Positions 1 to 8,374 of a stretch of 39,769 bases of DNA are shown here, in pieces. The translations under genes and the position numbers were made by a program. The notes beneath the pieces were generated by a model. That model saw only the letters and a list, made by a program, of their open reading frames with translations, had not been told where the DNA came from and did no database searches. Where the stretch lies: positions 1 to 39,769 of the IMG/VR virus record IMGVR_UViG_3300032011_000034; one strand, given 5' to 3'. Position 1 is the first letter of the stretch, and the number at the start of each line of letters is the position of its first letter. The stretch is from a virus.

Positions 1-1
1 A

Positions 2-1537
2 AGAAATGGAAGGGTTGCACCTAATAAACCACTTCGTAAAGCTCGTAACGAAGATGGTTCAGAGGGTGAAGATAAATTCATAGGAGCATATGTAAAACAA
101 CCAAAACCTGGTCTTTACAAATGGGTTTATGATTTAGATTTAACATCACTATATCCATCAATCATTATGAGTATCAATATATCACCTGAAACCAAAATGG
201 GTAAGGTAAAAGGATATACTGCAGAATCTCATATGAAAGGTGAGTTGAAATCTTACTCAATCATAGATAATGAGGGTAATGAATCACAACCAATACCAAA
301 AGAAAACTTTATGAGTTTTATACAACAACAGAAACTATCAGTAGCTTCTAATGGTGTTTTATATAGAACTGATAAAGTAGGTATCATACCTGAGATTCTT
401 AATGTTTGGTTTGATAAGAGAGTTGAGTATAAGAATGAGATGAAGAAGTTTGGTAAAGCAGGTAATGATGAAAAGTATAAATTCTTTGCTCAAAGACAGT
501 TAGTACAAAAGATTATGTTGAATTCCCTTTATGGAGTATTGGGATTACCAGCATTCAGATTCTACGATGTTGATAATGCAGAAGCAGTAACACTTACAGG
601 TCAAACTGTAATTAAAACTACTGAGAAGATTGCAAATCAATATTATAGTAAAATTATTGGAGAGGAAAAGGATTATAATATCTATGTAGATACTGATTCG
701 GTATTCTATCAAGCCGCACCATTAGTAAAGGTTAGGAATCCTGAGATTGATGAAAACTCAGATGAACAAATGATTCCTGCGATTCTATCAGTTGCACAAG
801 AAGTTGAAGGACACATCAACAAAGTGTATGATACAATGGCATTAAAAATGTTTAACATTCATTCACATCGATTTGATATCAAACAAGAAACTATTGCCAA
901 AGGTGGATTTTGGGTATCAAAGAAAAGATATGCACAATGGATTATCAATGATAATACTGTTGATTGTGATAAATTAGATGTAAAAGGTTTGGATGTAAAA
1001 CGGAGTTCGTTCCCAACATACTTCAAAGAAGTTATGGGTACGGTGTTAATGGATATTCTGAAATCTACAGATAAAAATGAGATTGATGATTATATCCTCG
1101 CTAAGAAAGATGAAATGACAAAACGTAATTTCATTGATATTGCTAAAAACTCAGCTGTTAAAGGTATGAGTAAGTACACCTTTAAGAAACAAGCAATTGG
1201 TGAGTTTCAAAAAGGTACACCTGCTCACGTAAAGGCGGCGATAACGTATAATCAACTACTCAAATACTATAAAGTACCTTACAAGTATGAGCCGATGAAG
1301 GATGGTGATAAGATTAAGTGGGTATATCTAAAAAATAATCCGTTAGGACTGGATTCGGTTGGAATGACTGGTTACAATGACCCAAAGGAGATTTTAGATT
1401 TAGTAAAAGGGTATATTGATTATGATTTGATTTGGCAAAAAGAGTTGGAAAATAAATTAGATGATTTCTATTTGGCAATGGGTTGGGATAAACCTTCACC
1501 TAATATGAAAAAAGCTTCACAATTCTTTGGATTTTAA
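2..1537 (+). CDS. 43: Family B DNA polymerase (T4 gp43-like), 5'-truncated by window
   Basis: This is the polymerase half of a replicative family B DNA polymerase. The reading frame is open from base 2, so the gene begins before the window; the ATG at 167 lies inside motif A and is not the true start. Motif A (DLTSLYPSII) is at bases 137-166, motif B (LNSLYG) near 520-537, and motif C (YVDTDS) near 682-699, which supplies the second metal-binding aspartate. The 3'-5' exonuclease domain must lie upstream. About 465 residues follow motif A, close to T4 gp43. The next gene is the sliding clamp, its processivity partner. The -33 part of the clamp promoter lies inside the last codons. Identity is certain from the motifs; the T4-like assignment rests on the neighbouring clamp and clamp-loader genes. 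Confidence 0.96.
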   Translation, partial: RNGRVAPNKPLRKARNEDGSEGEDKFIGAYVKQPKPGLYKWVYDLDLTSLYPSIIMSINISPETKMGKVKGYTAESHMKGELKSYSIIDNEGNESQPIPKENFMSFIQQQKLSVASNGVLYRTDKVGIIPEILNVWFDKRVEYKNEMKKFGKAGNDEKYKFFAQRQLVQKIMLNSLYGVLGLPAFRFYDVDNAEAVTLTGQTVIKTTEKIANQYYSKIIGEEKDYNIYVDTDSVFYQAAPLVKVRNPEIDENSDEQMIPAILSVAQEVEGHINKVYDTMALKMFNIHSHRFDIKQETIAKGGFWVSKKRYAQWIINDNTVDCDKLDVKGLDVKRSSFPTYFKEVMGTVLMDILKSTDKNEIDDYILAKKDEMTKRNFIDIAKNSAVKGMSKYTFKKQAIGEFQKGTPAHVKAAITYNQLLKYYKVPYKYEPMKDGDKIKWVYLKNNPLGLDSVGMTGYNDPKEILDLVKGYIDYDLIWQKELENKLDDFYLAMGWDKPSPNMKKASQFFGF

Positions 1538-1557
1538 ATATATTTTTTGTATATTAG
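1526..1557 (+). promoter_or_regulatory. Class 1 promoter upstream of sliding clamp
   Basis: TTTGG at 1526-1530, a 19-base spacer, then TATATTAG at 1550-1557. The same pair with the same spacing recurs at five other places in the window. It resembles the Bacteroidetes -33 TTTG / -7 TAnnTTTG consensus. The clamp ATG is 38 bases beyond the -7 box, so this transcript would have a leader of about 30 bases. The upstream box overlaps the end of the polymerase gene. Confidence 0.7.
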
Positions 1558-1595
1558 TATAATATTAAATTTTAAAAAGTAAAAATAAGTAAATT

Positions 1596-2309
1596 ATGGA
1601 AAAAAGTCGTATTAATCGATTCGTACAAAAGTACAATCTTGCTGGTTTAATTGAATCAGTAAAATGGGATGTAGAGGGGACAACTCTATCTACATCATTT
1701 ATTTCAGATGATAAATCGGTATTGGGAACAGTAACAACAACAGATTTTGATTTTGATAAAGGAAGTTATGGTGTTTATGATACTACTAAGTTCACAAAAA
1801 TGTTATCTGTATTAGAAAACGATATTGAGTTATCAACTACAAATGTAGAGGGTAAAGTAGTATCACTTAATATTTCAGATAAAGGAACATCTGCAACTTA
1901 TATGTTGGCAGATTTATCAGTTATTCCTGTAGTACCTGATTTAAAACAATTACCTAACTTTAATGTGGATGTTACAATTGATTCTACATTTATTACAAGA
2001 TTCAATAAAGCAAAAGGAGCTTTAGCTGATGAAAAGAACTTTACGTTTGAATGTAAAGGTGGTAGTGGTAAAATAATTATTGGACACTCAAATATCAATA
2101 CCAATAGAATCTCTATTGATGTTGATTGTAAGTGTGATGGGGATATAGACCCAATCTCTTTCTCTGCAGATTTCTTAAAAGAAATCCTAAATGCAAACAG
2201 AGATGCAAAAACAGCTAGTTTGAAGATTTCAACTGATGGTTTGGCCCACCTACACTTTGAAGTTGATTCTTACATATCAGATTATTACTTAGTTCAAATA
2301 CAGGCATAA
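1596..2309 (+). CDS. 45: Sliding clamp (T4 gp45-like)
   Basis: Ring-forming DNA polymerase processivity factor of 237 residues; T4 gp45 has 228. It has no catalytic motif. The call rests on length, the beta-rich alternating sequence, a PCNA-like opening (INRFVQKYNLAGLIES) and its place directly after the polymerase and before the clamp-loader large subunit. In T4 the clamp also couples replication to late transcription, so it may act on the second promoter class described here; that is inference. It has its own class 1 promoter. The ATG at 1596 is the only sensible start after that promoter, and there is no strong Shine-Dalgarno sequence. Confidence 0.85.
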   Translation: MEKSRINRFVQKYNLAGLIESVKWDVEGTTLSTSFISDDKSVLGTVTTTDFDFDKGSYGVYDTTKFTKMLSVLENDIELSTTNVEGKVVSLNISDKGTSATYMLADLSVIPVVPDLKQLPNFNVDVTIDSTFITRFNKAKGALADEKNFTFECKGGSGKIIIGHSNINTNRISIDVDCKCDGDIDPISFSADFLKEILNANRDAKTASLKISTDGLAHLHFEVDSYISDYYLVQIQA

Positions 2310-2311
2310 GA

Positions 2312-3943
2312 ATGAATCATTTTTACGAAAGGTCACAATTTTCCAAATTTCAATCAAACACAACTTATCATCAGTTATTAGAAATGACTGATGGTGAGTT
2401 TACTGATTGGGCCAGAACTTTACGAAAAGAAGTTACTGAGCAGTGGGATGTATTTGGAACACCACCTGTGATTGGTAGAAATGAGGATGGTATCATTAAG
2501 AGTTTTAAGAAACTTAAATCTAATCCTGCAGATTATTGGGAAAAGGATTTAAGTGGGGATGATTTATCATTAGGTATTATTAAGAATTTTAACAAAGATG
2601 CATCAGTAGTAAATCAATTCTTTCCAACAATGTTGAAAACAAAGATTTCAACAGGCAAATCTGCGGATGGTGGATTATCTATATACGACCATTTCTCAGA
2701 CCCAGAGTTAGAAGAAAAGTTTGTTAGAATTATGAAACGAGCTGTTAAGAGGGATTCAATGTACTCTTGGTCACGTTCAGTTATTGATAAACGAGATGAG
2801 AATCCTTTTTGGAATGGACAAGGTGCTATTGATTTTATCAAAGATGTACATGATGGAAAAGTATTTAATGGTAAGTATTCTAATTTAGCTATTTGGATTT
2901 CAAAAGTAAACACAAGAACTCTTGAAAACTTCGGTACATTCAACAAAGAATATATTGGTAGTAAGAATCTTTATTTAAACTCAGAACAGGTACAGAAATT
3001 AAAAGATGATGGTTATCTTTCAGATACTCAATTATCAAATATTGATGAAATTGCAGATAGTTGGACATCTGAAGCTGGTACAACACAACATTATGCATAT
3101 CAGATAAGATGGTATGAAAAAGACTCAGGTATCTTTCCTAAGATATTACAAGTATTCAGATTAAGTTGTGGACAACCTGCGGTAAACTTTCCAGCATTAA
3201 CTGCGAAGTGGATTTATGAAAACTACACATCACATATCGATACCGATGAACCGTTACATATTTACGATTCATCTGCAGGTTGGGGTGGTAGAATCATAGG
3301 AGCAATGAGTAGTAGAAAGAAAACTCACTATATCGGTACAGACCCTAATCCTGATAATTTCATTGATGAGTTAGGTATTACAAGATATGAGTATGTTGCA
3401 AACTTCTATAACAAAAATTGTGTTGATGATTATTCAGATAAACTTACATCATTCTTTGATGTAAAACCACAATCAAATACTTTTGAAGTATTCCAAGATG
3501 GCTCTGAGTTGATTCAAAACAATCCTGAGTTTCAAAAGTACAAAGGTAAGTTAGATATATCATTTACATCACCACCTTACTTTAATAGAGAACAATATTC
3601 ACAAGATGAAAAACAATCATTTAAGGCATATGGGGAGTATGAAGATTGGAGAGATAATTTTCTCAAACCAACTCTAACTACAATCTATGATTATATGAAA
3701 AATGATAGATACATCTTATGGAATATTGCTGATATCAAAATAGGTGAAAGTACTTACTATCCATTAGAACAAGATTCAATTGATATCTTAGAAGAATTAG
3801 GTTGTGAGTATAAAGGTAAACTAAAGATGTTAATGACACGAATGGTTGGGTTAGACCCATCTAAGAGTGGAATTAAAAATGCAGTAGAGTATGACGGTAA
3901 ATCATACAAATTTGAACCAATATTTGTATTTCATAAAAAATAA
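2312..3943 (+). CDS. DNA N4-cytosine/N6-adenine methyltransferase-like protein
   Basis: A 543-residue protein whose C-terminal half carries amino-methyltransferase motifs. A motif I-like glycine-rich loop (DSSAGWGGR) is at residues 319-327 and a motif IV tetrapeptide (SPPY) at 420-423, typical of beta-class enzymes that methylate the exocyclic amine of adenine or cytosine. The first 270 residues match nothing I recognise and could hold target recognition or another activity. It sits 2 bases after the clamp gene and 3 bases before the clamp-loader large subunit, so it is co-transcribed with the replisome. Its target is unknown; since the window appears to lack GATC, it is unlikely to be a Dam protecting that site. 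A modification other than methylation is possible. Confidence 0.8.
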   Translation: MNHFYERSQFSKFQSNTTYHQLLEMTDGEFTDWARTLRKEVTEQWDVFGTPPVIGRNEDGIIKSFKKLKSNPADYWEKDLSGDDLSLGIIKNFNKDASVVNQFFPTMLKTKISTGKSADGGLSIYDHFSDPELEEKFVRIMKRAVKRDSMYSWSRSVIDKRDENPFWNGQGAIDFIKDVHDGKVFNGKYSNLAIWISKVNTRTLENFGTFNKEYIGSKNLYLNSEQVQKLKDDGYLSDTQLSNIDEIADSWTSEAGTTQHYAYQIRWYEKDSGIFPKILQVFRLSCGQPAVNFPALTAKWIYENYTSHIDTDEPLHIYDSSAGWGGRIIGAMSSRKKTHYIGTDPNPDNFIDELGITRYEYVANFYNKNCVDDYSDKLTSFFDVKPQSNTFEVFQDGSELIQNNPEFQKYKGKLDISFTSPPYFNREQYSQDEKQSFKAYGEYEDWRDNFLKPTLTTIYDYMKNDRYILWNIADIKIGESTYYPLEQDSIDILEELGCEYKGKLKMLMTRMVGLDPSKSGIKNAVEYDGKSYKFEPIFVFHKK

Positions 3944-3946
3944 GAA

Positions 3947-4876
3947 ATGACAAGAAAAGAAAACACATTGTGGGTTGAAAAATACAGACCCGATACATTG
4001 GAAGGGTATGTTGGTAATGAACATATCTTAGAAAAAGTAAAAATTTATATAGAGAATGAAGATGTACCACATCTACTTCTTTATGGACAGGCAGGTACTG
4101 GGAAAACAACATTAGCAAAAATCATAACAAATCAGATTGATTGTGATGTTATGTATATAAATGCTTCTGATGAAAACTCAGTAGATGCAGTAAGAGATAA
4201 GATTAGAGGATTTGCAGCAACAATTGGTTTTAGAAAATGGAAGGTTATCATCTTAGATGAATCTGATTATCTAACACCAAATGCACAAGCGGCACTTCGT
4301 AATCTAATGGAAACATTCTCAACATCTACAAGATTCATTTTGACTTGTAACTATGTAGAGAAAGTGATTGACCCGATTCAGAGTAGATGTCAAACATTTG
4401 GAATTACACCACCATCTAAGAAAGAGGTGGCAATCCGAATGAAACATATCTTAGATACTGAAGAAGTGAAATATGAGATGGGTGATTTGGTAACTTTAGT
4501 GAATAGTGGGTATCCTGATATTCGTAGAGTTCTCAACGCTGCTCAAAGACAAGTAGTGAAAGGTGAGTTGAAGATTGATAAAACATCAACAATTCAAGCA
4601 AACTATATGGATGAAGTTTTAAACTTATTAAAATCGAATGGAAGTGTAAAAGATACATTTACATCCGTTAGAAAAGTGATAGCTGATTCCAAAGTAAAAG
4701 ATTTTACACCATTCTACAGATTCATGTATGATAATGTAGATGATTACGCAAATGGTAAAGTGGGTAACACTATACTAAAGATTGCAGATGCTCAATACAA
4801 AGATGCATCTGTAGTGGATAAAGAGATTAACATTATGGCGATGATGTTAGAAATAATAATAGACATAAAACAATAA
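3947..4876 (+). CDS. 44: Clamp loader large subunit, AAA+ ATPase (T4 gp44-like)
   Basis: ATPase that opens the sliding clamp and loads it at primer-template junctions. It has 309 residues against 319 in T4 gp44. The N-terminal LWVEKYRP sequence is typical of replication factor C-like loaders. The Walker A motif GQAGTGKT is at residues 47-54, the Walker B/DExx region ILDESD at 102-107, and the SRC motif with the arginine finger at 146-148. The C-terminal third would be the collar domain. It starts 3 bases after the methyltransferase gene with GAAATGA and no clear Shine-Dalgarno sequence. Confidence 0.95.
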   Translation: MTRKENTLWVEKYRPDTLEGYVGNEHILEKVKIYIENEDVPHLLLYGQAGTGKTTLAKIITNQIDCDVMYINASDENSVDAVRDKIRGFAATIGFRKWKVIILDESDYLTPNAQAALRNLMETFSTSTRFILTCNYVEKVIDPIQSRCQTFGITPPSKKEVAIRMKHILDTEEVKYEMGDLVTLVNSGYPDIRRVLNAAQRQVVKGELKIDKTSTIQANYMDEVLNLLKSNGSVKDTFTSVRKVIADSKVKDFTPFYRFMYDNVDDYANGKVGNTILKIADAQYKDASVVDKEINIMAMMLEIIIDIKQ

Positions 4877-4887
4877 AAGGAGAAATT

Positions 4888-5058
4888 ATGGCAAAATCAA
4901 ATGAACTATTCGAACAGATAAAAGATTTATTTGTTGAATTTGAAACAAATCACAATGGTACAACTAAAGCATCTAAAGGTAGAGCTAGAAAAGCTATTGG
5001 TGAAATTAAAAAGTTAGTAACAGATTACAGAAAATCATCTGTAGAAGAAAATAAGTAA
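4888..5058 (+). CDS. Histone H1-like (Hc1-type) small DNA-binding protein
   Basis: A 56-residue basic helical protein preceded by a strong Shine-Dalgarno sequence (AAAGGAG, 4876-4882). The pattern of an opening LFEQIKDLFVEFE, a KASKGRARKAIGEIK core and a charged tail matches the small histone H1-like proteins common in Bacteroidetes (two helices with a conserved R-x-RK-x-hydrophobic core). It would bind DNA without sequence specificity. Placement between the two clamp-loader genes suggests a role with replicating phage DNA or in the nucleoid, but that is inference. Composition fits its neighbours, so any capture from a host is not recent. Confidence 0.7.
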   Translation: MAKSNELFEQIKDLFVEFETNHNGTTKASKGRARKAIGEIKKLVTDYRKSSVEENK

Positions 5059-5060
5059 TT

Positions 5061-5327
5061 ATGGCAAAAAAAGGAAAAGTAATCGGTATGGGTGGTAATA
5101 AACAAAAACCACCTCAAGCCCAACTAAAATTAGACCCTACAAAATTAGATACTGTAGAATGTGATAATTGTGGTGGTGTATTTTTTGAAGAAGTACAGAT
5201 GTTTAAAGAAGTACCTGCGGTTCAATCACCTACAGGTCAAAAAACATTATTGCCGATACCTGTACTCAGATGTGTAGAGTGTGGTAATGTTCCTGAAAGA
5301 TTTTTACCAAAAGAACTATTGGGTTAA
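5061..5327 (+). CDS. Small zinc-ribbon protein of unknown function
   Basis: An 88-residue protein with two CxxC pairs (CDNC near residue 36 and CVEC near residue 73) separated by about 37 residues, a spacing that can form one zinc ribbon. The N-terminus is basic and glycine/lysine-rich (MAKKGKVIGMGGNK) and probably disordered. It lies between the H1-like gene and the small clamp-loader subunit, overlapping the latter by one base. The context suggests a replication or transcription accessory factor, but no catalytic residues are visible and I cannot name a family. Confidence 0.8.
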   Translation: MAKKGKVIGMGGNKQKPPQAQLKLDPTKLDTVECDNCGGVFFEEVQMFKEVPAVQSPTGQKTLLPIPVLRCVECGNVPERFLPKELLG

Positions 5328-5761
5328 TGGCAAAGGCAAAAACTATATTTGAACACCTATCTGGTATTAAAGAAAAAAAGGTAAAGTGGAATTCGTTATC
5401 TGATATGGATAAGAAAACCTTTTCACCATTTATCATTAATAGATGGTTAAGTATGAATATGGGGTTATTACCTATCGTAAACATCTTACAGAAATATACT
5501 ATTGGGTTATTATCTGCTAGAGATGTTTATAAGGTATATTTTGATTACCTACCTAAACAAAAAACATTTGATAAATACATCAAAGGTAAAAAGGAAGGTA
5601 AACATAATAAAGAAATGTTATCACATCTATCTGATTGGTACGGTGTATCTAAACGTGAATGTATAGATTATTTAGATATCTTATCAAAAGATGATGTGAT
5701 TAATATTCTTATGAAATATGGATTAACAGAAAAAGAATCAAAAAAATTATTAAAAAAATGA
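5327..5761 (+). CDS. 62: Clamp loader small subunit (T4 gp62-like)
   Basis: Non-ATPase subunit that would complete the gp44/gp62 clamp-loader complex. It has 144 residues; T4 gp62 has 187. The segment FSPFIINRWLSMN followed by a helical region matches the pattern in gp62 proteins (a KDYxxFxxNxxLSQ-like stretch), and the C-terminal half has the gp62-like sequence YGVSKRECIDYLDIL. There is no P-loop. Position near gp45 and gp44 supports the call, though the order differs from T4, where 62-44-45 are adjacent. It overlaps both neighbours (1 and 4 bases). Confidence 0.75.
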   Translation: MAKAKTIFEHLSGIKEKKVKWNSLSDMDKKTFSPFIINRWLSMNMGLLPIVNILQKYTIGLLSARDVYKVYFDYLPKQKTFDKYIKGKKEGKHNKEMLSHLSDWYGVSKRECIDYLDILSKDDVINILMKYGLTEKESKKLLKK

Positions 5762-6057
5762 GTGAAGATTTAAAAACAGCAGCATCTGGTTCAGATAATT
5801 CTAATAAGTTAGAATTAGGATTAGATATCAAAAACGACCCATCTTATTGGAACTTTAGAGTTTTAAAATATGAAATAGATGGTCAACAGGTATGTGGAAT
5901 ACATGAAGTTCAATATAATGTTGATGGCGACATTGTTGGGTATGGTGAATATCCAACTGAAATTTATGGTGAAGATATAGAACAACTTAAAGAAGGTGTT
6001 GATAAACTTAGAGAAGCGTTTTCAAAAGATGTAATCGAATTACCTATTGAAGAATAA
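5758..6057 (+). CDS. Conserved-looking phage protein of unknown function
   Basis: A 99-residue acidic protein starting at an ATGA overlap with the preceding gene and ending one base into the next, so it is translationally coupled within the replication operon. The middle looks like a small antiparallel beta sheet (YWNFRVLKYEIDGQQVCGIHEVQY), followed by a helix (EDIEQLKEGVDKLREAF). I recognise no catalytic motif, signal peptide or membrane segment. A role in replication or nucleotide metabolism is only suggested by position. Confidence 0.8.
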   Translation: MSEDLKTAASGSDNSNKLELGLDIKNDPSYWNFRVLKYEIDGQQVCGIHEVQYNVDGDIVGYGEYPTEIYGEDIEQLKEGVDKLREAFSKDVIELPIEE

Positions 6058-6467
6058 TGGCAGAGATACTAAGAGAGGCAAAAACAAAAGTAGTTCACAG
6101 AGGTGAACGAACTTTGAAAGAAGAAAAAGAAGAAACTGCAATTCAGTATTGTGAAAGATTATATCCTGAAACCACAAAAGAGTTTCAAAAGATTTTGGAT
6201 GAAATGTATGAAACATTTTGTAAAAAACAAAGAAACTATGGGCCAGGTAACATCTCTGTTGGAACTAACTTAGAATCTGATGAAGATATTAAATTATCTT
6301 TAGTTGGATTGTGGTTTAGAAAGAATGATAAAATACAACGATTAAAGCAATTGGTTGTATTAGGACAACCTGATGAGGTTGGTGAGAATATACAAGATAC
6401 CTATGAGGATTTATCAGTATATGGAATTATCTCTCAGATAGTTCAAAGAAAGAAATGGGCTAAGTAA
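6057..6467 (+). CDS. DUF1599 / nucleotide-modification-associated domain 1 protein
   Basis: A 136-residue protein with the features of the DUF1599 (Nmad1) family: a helix followed by CKKQRNYGPGNIS (about residues 57-69), then LVGLWFRKNDKIQRLKQL and a conserved tail EDLSVYGIISQI. The helical fold resembles MazG-type nucleotide pyrophosphohydrolases. The family is linked by genome context to phages with modified nucleotides, so this gene hints at altered dNTP or base metabolism. It is the last gene of the replication operon; a class 1 promoter follows. Confidence 0.7.
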   Translation: MAEILREAKTKVVHRGERTLKEEKEETAIQYCERLYPETTKEFQKILDEMYETFCKKQRNYGPGNISVGTNLESDEDIKLSLVGLWFRKNDKIQRLKQLVVLGQPDEVGENIQDTYEDLSVYGIISQIVQRKKWAK

Positions 6468-6471
6468 AAAC

Positions 6472-6526
6472 TTAACAATTTAATAACATTAAAATTTGGT
6501 AGTTTCAAATAATTTTCGTATATTAG
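6472..6526 (+). promoter_or_regulatory. Class 1 promoter with upstream AT element, before Fe-S nuclease
   Basis: TTTGG at 6495-6499, a 19-base spacer and TATATTAG at 6519-6526. Upstream, 6472-6494 holds TTAACA-type AT-rich sequence that is almost repeated before the promoter at 38534. The ATG at 6531 is four bases past the -7 box, so the message is probably leaderless or nearly so. The 12 bases from 6494 (ATTTGGTAGTTT) recur in the promoter at 37327. Confidence 0.75.
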
Positions 6527-6530
6527 ACAT

Positions 6531-7478
6531 ATGAAAGATACAAAGATAAATAATGTCTTTAGACTTGGGGTAAAAGAACCACAACCTACTGATAAAAAAG
6601 TATCGTACTCCCAATATACAATGTATGCCAACTGTCCTCATCAATGGAAGTTGAACTATATGGATGGACTCCGAACATTCGACCCATCCATACATCTTGT
6701 ATTTGGGACTGCGATGCATGAAACACTACAAGAATGGTTAGATGTACTTTATAACAAATCCCCTAAAGAAGCTGGTGAGTTAGATTTAGGTAAGATGTTA
6801 TATGAAAGTATGGTTGATGAGTATAAAAAGATGAGAGACCAAACATCTGTAGAATTCAGTAACCCATCTCAGATGGAAGAATTCTTAGAGGATGGAATCA
6901 ACATCTTAAACTTCGTTACAAAGAATCGTTTAGATTACTTCAATACTCGTCATATGAAGTTGGTGGCTATTGAATTACCTATTTATTCCAAAGCTTTAGA
7001 ATCACACAATGTATATATGATGGGGTTCTTAGATTTGGTATTTGAAGATACATACGAAAACAAACTACAGATTTGGGATATCAAAACATCCACCAATGGT
7101 TGGAACAAATGGATGAAAGCAGATAAAACCAAAACAGCACAATTGGTATTATATAAGAAGTTCTTATCAGAACAATATGGTTATCCAATTGATAAAATCA
7201 GTACAAAGTATTTTATCGTAAAACGTAGGTTGATGGAAGGAATGATGTTCGCTCAAAAGAGAGTACAAACATTTGAACCTGCTAGTGGTAAACCTACATT
7301 AAATAAGATTACAAAAAGTTTCGAAGATTTCGTTAGGAACTCATTCAATGAGGATGGTTCTTATAGAACTGAATCAGAGTATCCTGCAATGGCTGGTAAA
7401 AACAATAAGAATTGTAAGTGGTGTCCATTCAAAAATGATTACGATAAATGCCCAAAAGAAAATAGACATAAAGTATGA
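6531..7478 (+). CDS. PD-(D/E)XK nuclease with Fe-S cluster (RecB/Cas4-like)
   Basis: A 315-residue nuclease of the RecB/AddB/Cas4 superfamily. A family-typical YSQYTMYANCP opening is at residues 26-36, GTAMH with the conserved His at 59-63, Glu148 in AIELP, Asp168 in GFLDLV, and the D-x-K pair at 183-185 (WDIKTS), followed by the QLVLY motif near 204-208. Cys35 pairs with Cys295, Cys298 and Cys307, the layout of a 4Fe-4S cluster that staples the nuclease domain. It probably trims DNA ends during recombination-dependent replication or degrades host DNA. There is no helicase domain. It has its own promoter and overlaps the next gene by ATGA. Confidence 0.9.
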   Translation: MKDTKINNVFRLGVKEPQPTDKKVSYSQYTMYANCPHQWKLNYMDGLRTFDPSIHLVFGTAMHETLQEWLDVLYNKSPKEAGELDLGKMLYESMVDEYKKMRDQTSVEFSNPSQMEEFLEDGINILNFVTKNRLDYFNTRHMKLVAIELPIYSKALESHNVYMMGFLDLVFEDTYENKLQIWDIKTSTNGWNKWMKADKTKTAQLVLYKKFLSEQYGYPIDKISTKYFIVKRRLMEGMMFAQKRVQTFEPASGKPTLNKITKSFEDFVRNSFNEDGSYRTESEYPAMAGKNNKNCKWCPFKNDYDKCPKENRHKV

Positions 7479-8008
7479 GAAAGTTAATGTTATTATTACT
7501 ACCTGTTTCATTTGGAATGGGTGGTTCAGAACCATACATAGAATCGGTTGAATCATTAGAACCGACTAAGATTGAAGTTGAGATAGTTGAACCCACATTT
7601 GTAAAACCAACATATACCTTAGATGTTGAACCATTGATTCAAGCGATGATTATGGTAGAAAGTGAGGGTAATGATTCTGCTTATCATAAAGGAGAAAAAG
7701 CAGCAGGTTGTTTACAAATCAGACCTATAATGGTTAGAGAAGTAAATCGTATATTAGATATTCAGAACTCTGAATTAGAATATACATTAGAGGATAGATG
7801 GAGTAGAGAGAAATCAATTGAAATGTTTCACATTGTGAATGGATATCACAACAAAAATAGTACATATGAAGAAATCGCACGAGCTTGGAATGGTGGTCCG
7901 AACTGGTTTAAGAAAAGTCTTACAAAAAGATATTGGAAACGGGTACAAAAGCAACTTAAAAAACAACAAAAAAATGAACGTAGCAATACTGAGTTCACCA
8001 AAGTATGA
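7475..8008 (+). CDS. Lytic transglycosylase (SLT-like), secreted
   Basis: A 177-residue protein with an N-terminal hydrophobic segment (about residues 3-14) that looks like a short signal peptide or anchor. The SLT-type catalytic region begins at AMIMVESEGN (Glu62 is the likely catalytic acid), continues with AAGCLQI at 76-82, and ends with ARAWNGGPNW at 135-144. Such enzymes cleave the MurNAc-GlcNAc bond of peptidoglycan. Unlike the amidase at 24399, this one is beside an early-type gene, so it could help in entry, wall remodelling or lysis. The tail is strongly basic. Confidence 0.8.
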   Translation: MRKLMLLLLPVSFGMGGSEPYIESVESLEPTKIEVEIVEPTFVKPTYTLDVEPLIQAMIMVESEGNDSAYHKGEKAAGCLQIRPIMVREVNRILDIQNSELEYTLEDRWSREKSIEMFHIVNGYHNKNSTYEEIARAWNGGPNWFKKSLTKRYWKRVQKQLKKQQKNERSNTEFTKV

Positions 8009-8369
8009 GAACGTTAGAAAGTTAAGAGAGTTTCTGTACACAATAAAGGAAAAATTAGGAACTGATGTTAACATTATAACAAGAGGTAACAAAAATGGTG
8101 GAGAAAAATATATTAGGAAATACGCAATTGAATTTGGGTTTAGATATACCGAATATAATCCAGCACATACTGTTAGAAACCTTTATAGTGGAATGAGTGA
8201 TGAATATTATGGACAACGATTTCATCCAACCCAAACACTACATCAGTATGATTGTGTTGTAAAACACGCAGACAAATTGTTTTACTTTGGTGGTATCAAA
8301 CCATCAGAACAAAAACACTTTGAAAAGATGTTAGAAAGATTTAACAAAAAAGTTAATTATATAAATTAA
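7974..8369 (+). CDS. SLOG / DUF2493-like nucleotide-binding protein
   Basis: A 131-residue protein with a Rossmann-like opening (MNVAILSSPKYENVRKL), a glycine-rich ITRGNKNGGEKYIRKYA segment and a downstream KLFYFGG strand-loop, matching the SLOG family (DprA/DUF2493 type) that binds nucleotides or their derivatives. An in-frame ATG at 7839 would add 45 residues that run far back over the preceding gene, so I chose 7974, which gives a 35-base overlap and starts the domain cleanly. Phages often carry such genes; the ligand is unknown. Confidence 0.65.
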   Translation: MNVAILSSPKYENVRKLREFLYTIKEKLGTDVNIITRGNKNGGEKYIRKYAIEFGFRYTEYNPAHTVRNLYSGMSDEYYGQRFHPTQTLHQYDCVVKHADKLFYFGGIKPSEQKHFEKMLERFNKKVNYIN

Positions 8370-8374
8370 TTATT

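Noticed and set aside
2614-2946. Minus-strand open frame over the methyltransferase gene
   Set aside because: Shadow of a coding frame; no signal, and the + strand frame has clear motifs.
7749-7757. GTATATTAG inside the lytic transglycosylase gene
   Set aside because: No TTG at the fixed distance, and it lies mid-gene; chance match to the -7 box.
7839-7973. Longer start for the SLOG-like gene
   Set aside because: The added residues lie over the transglycosylase gene and do not belong to the domain.
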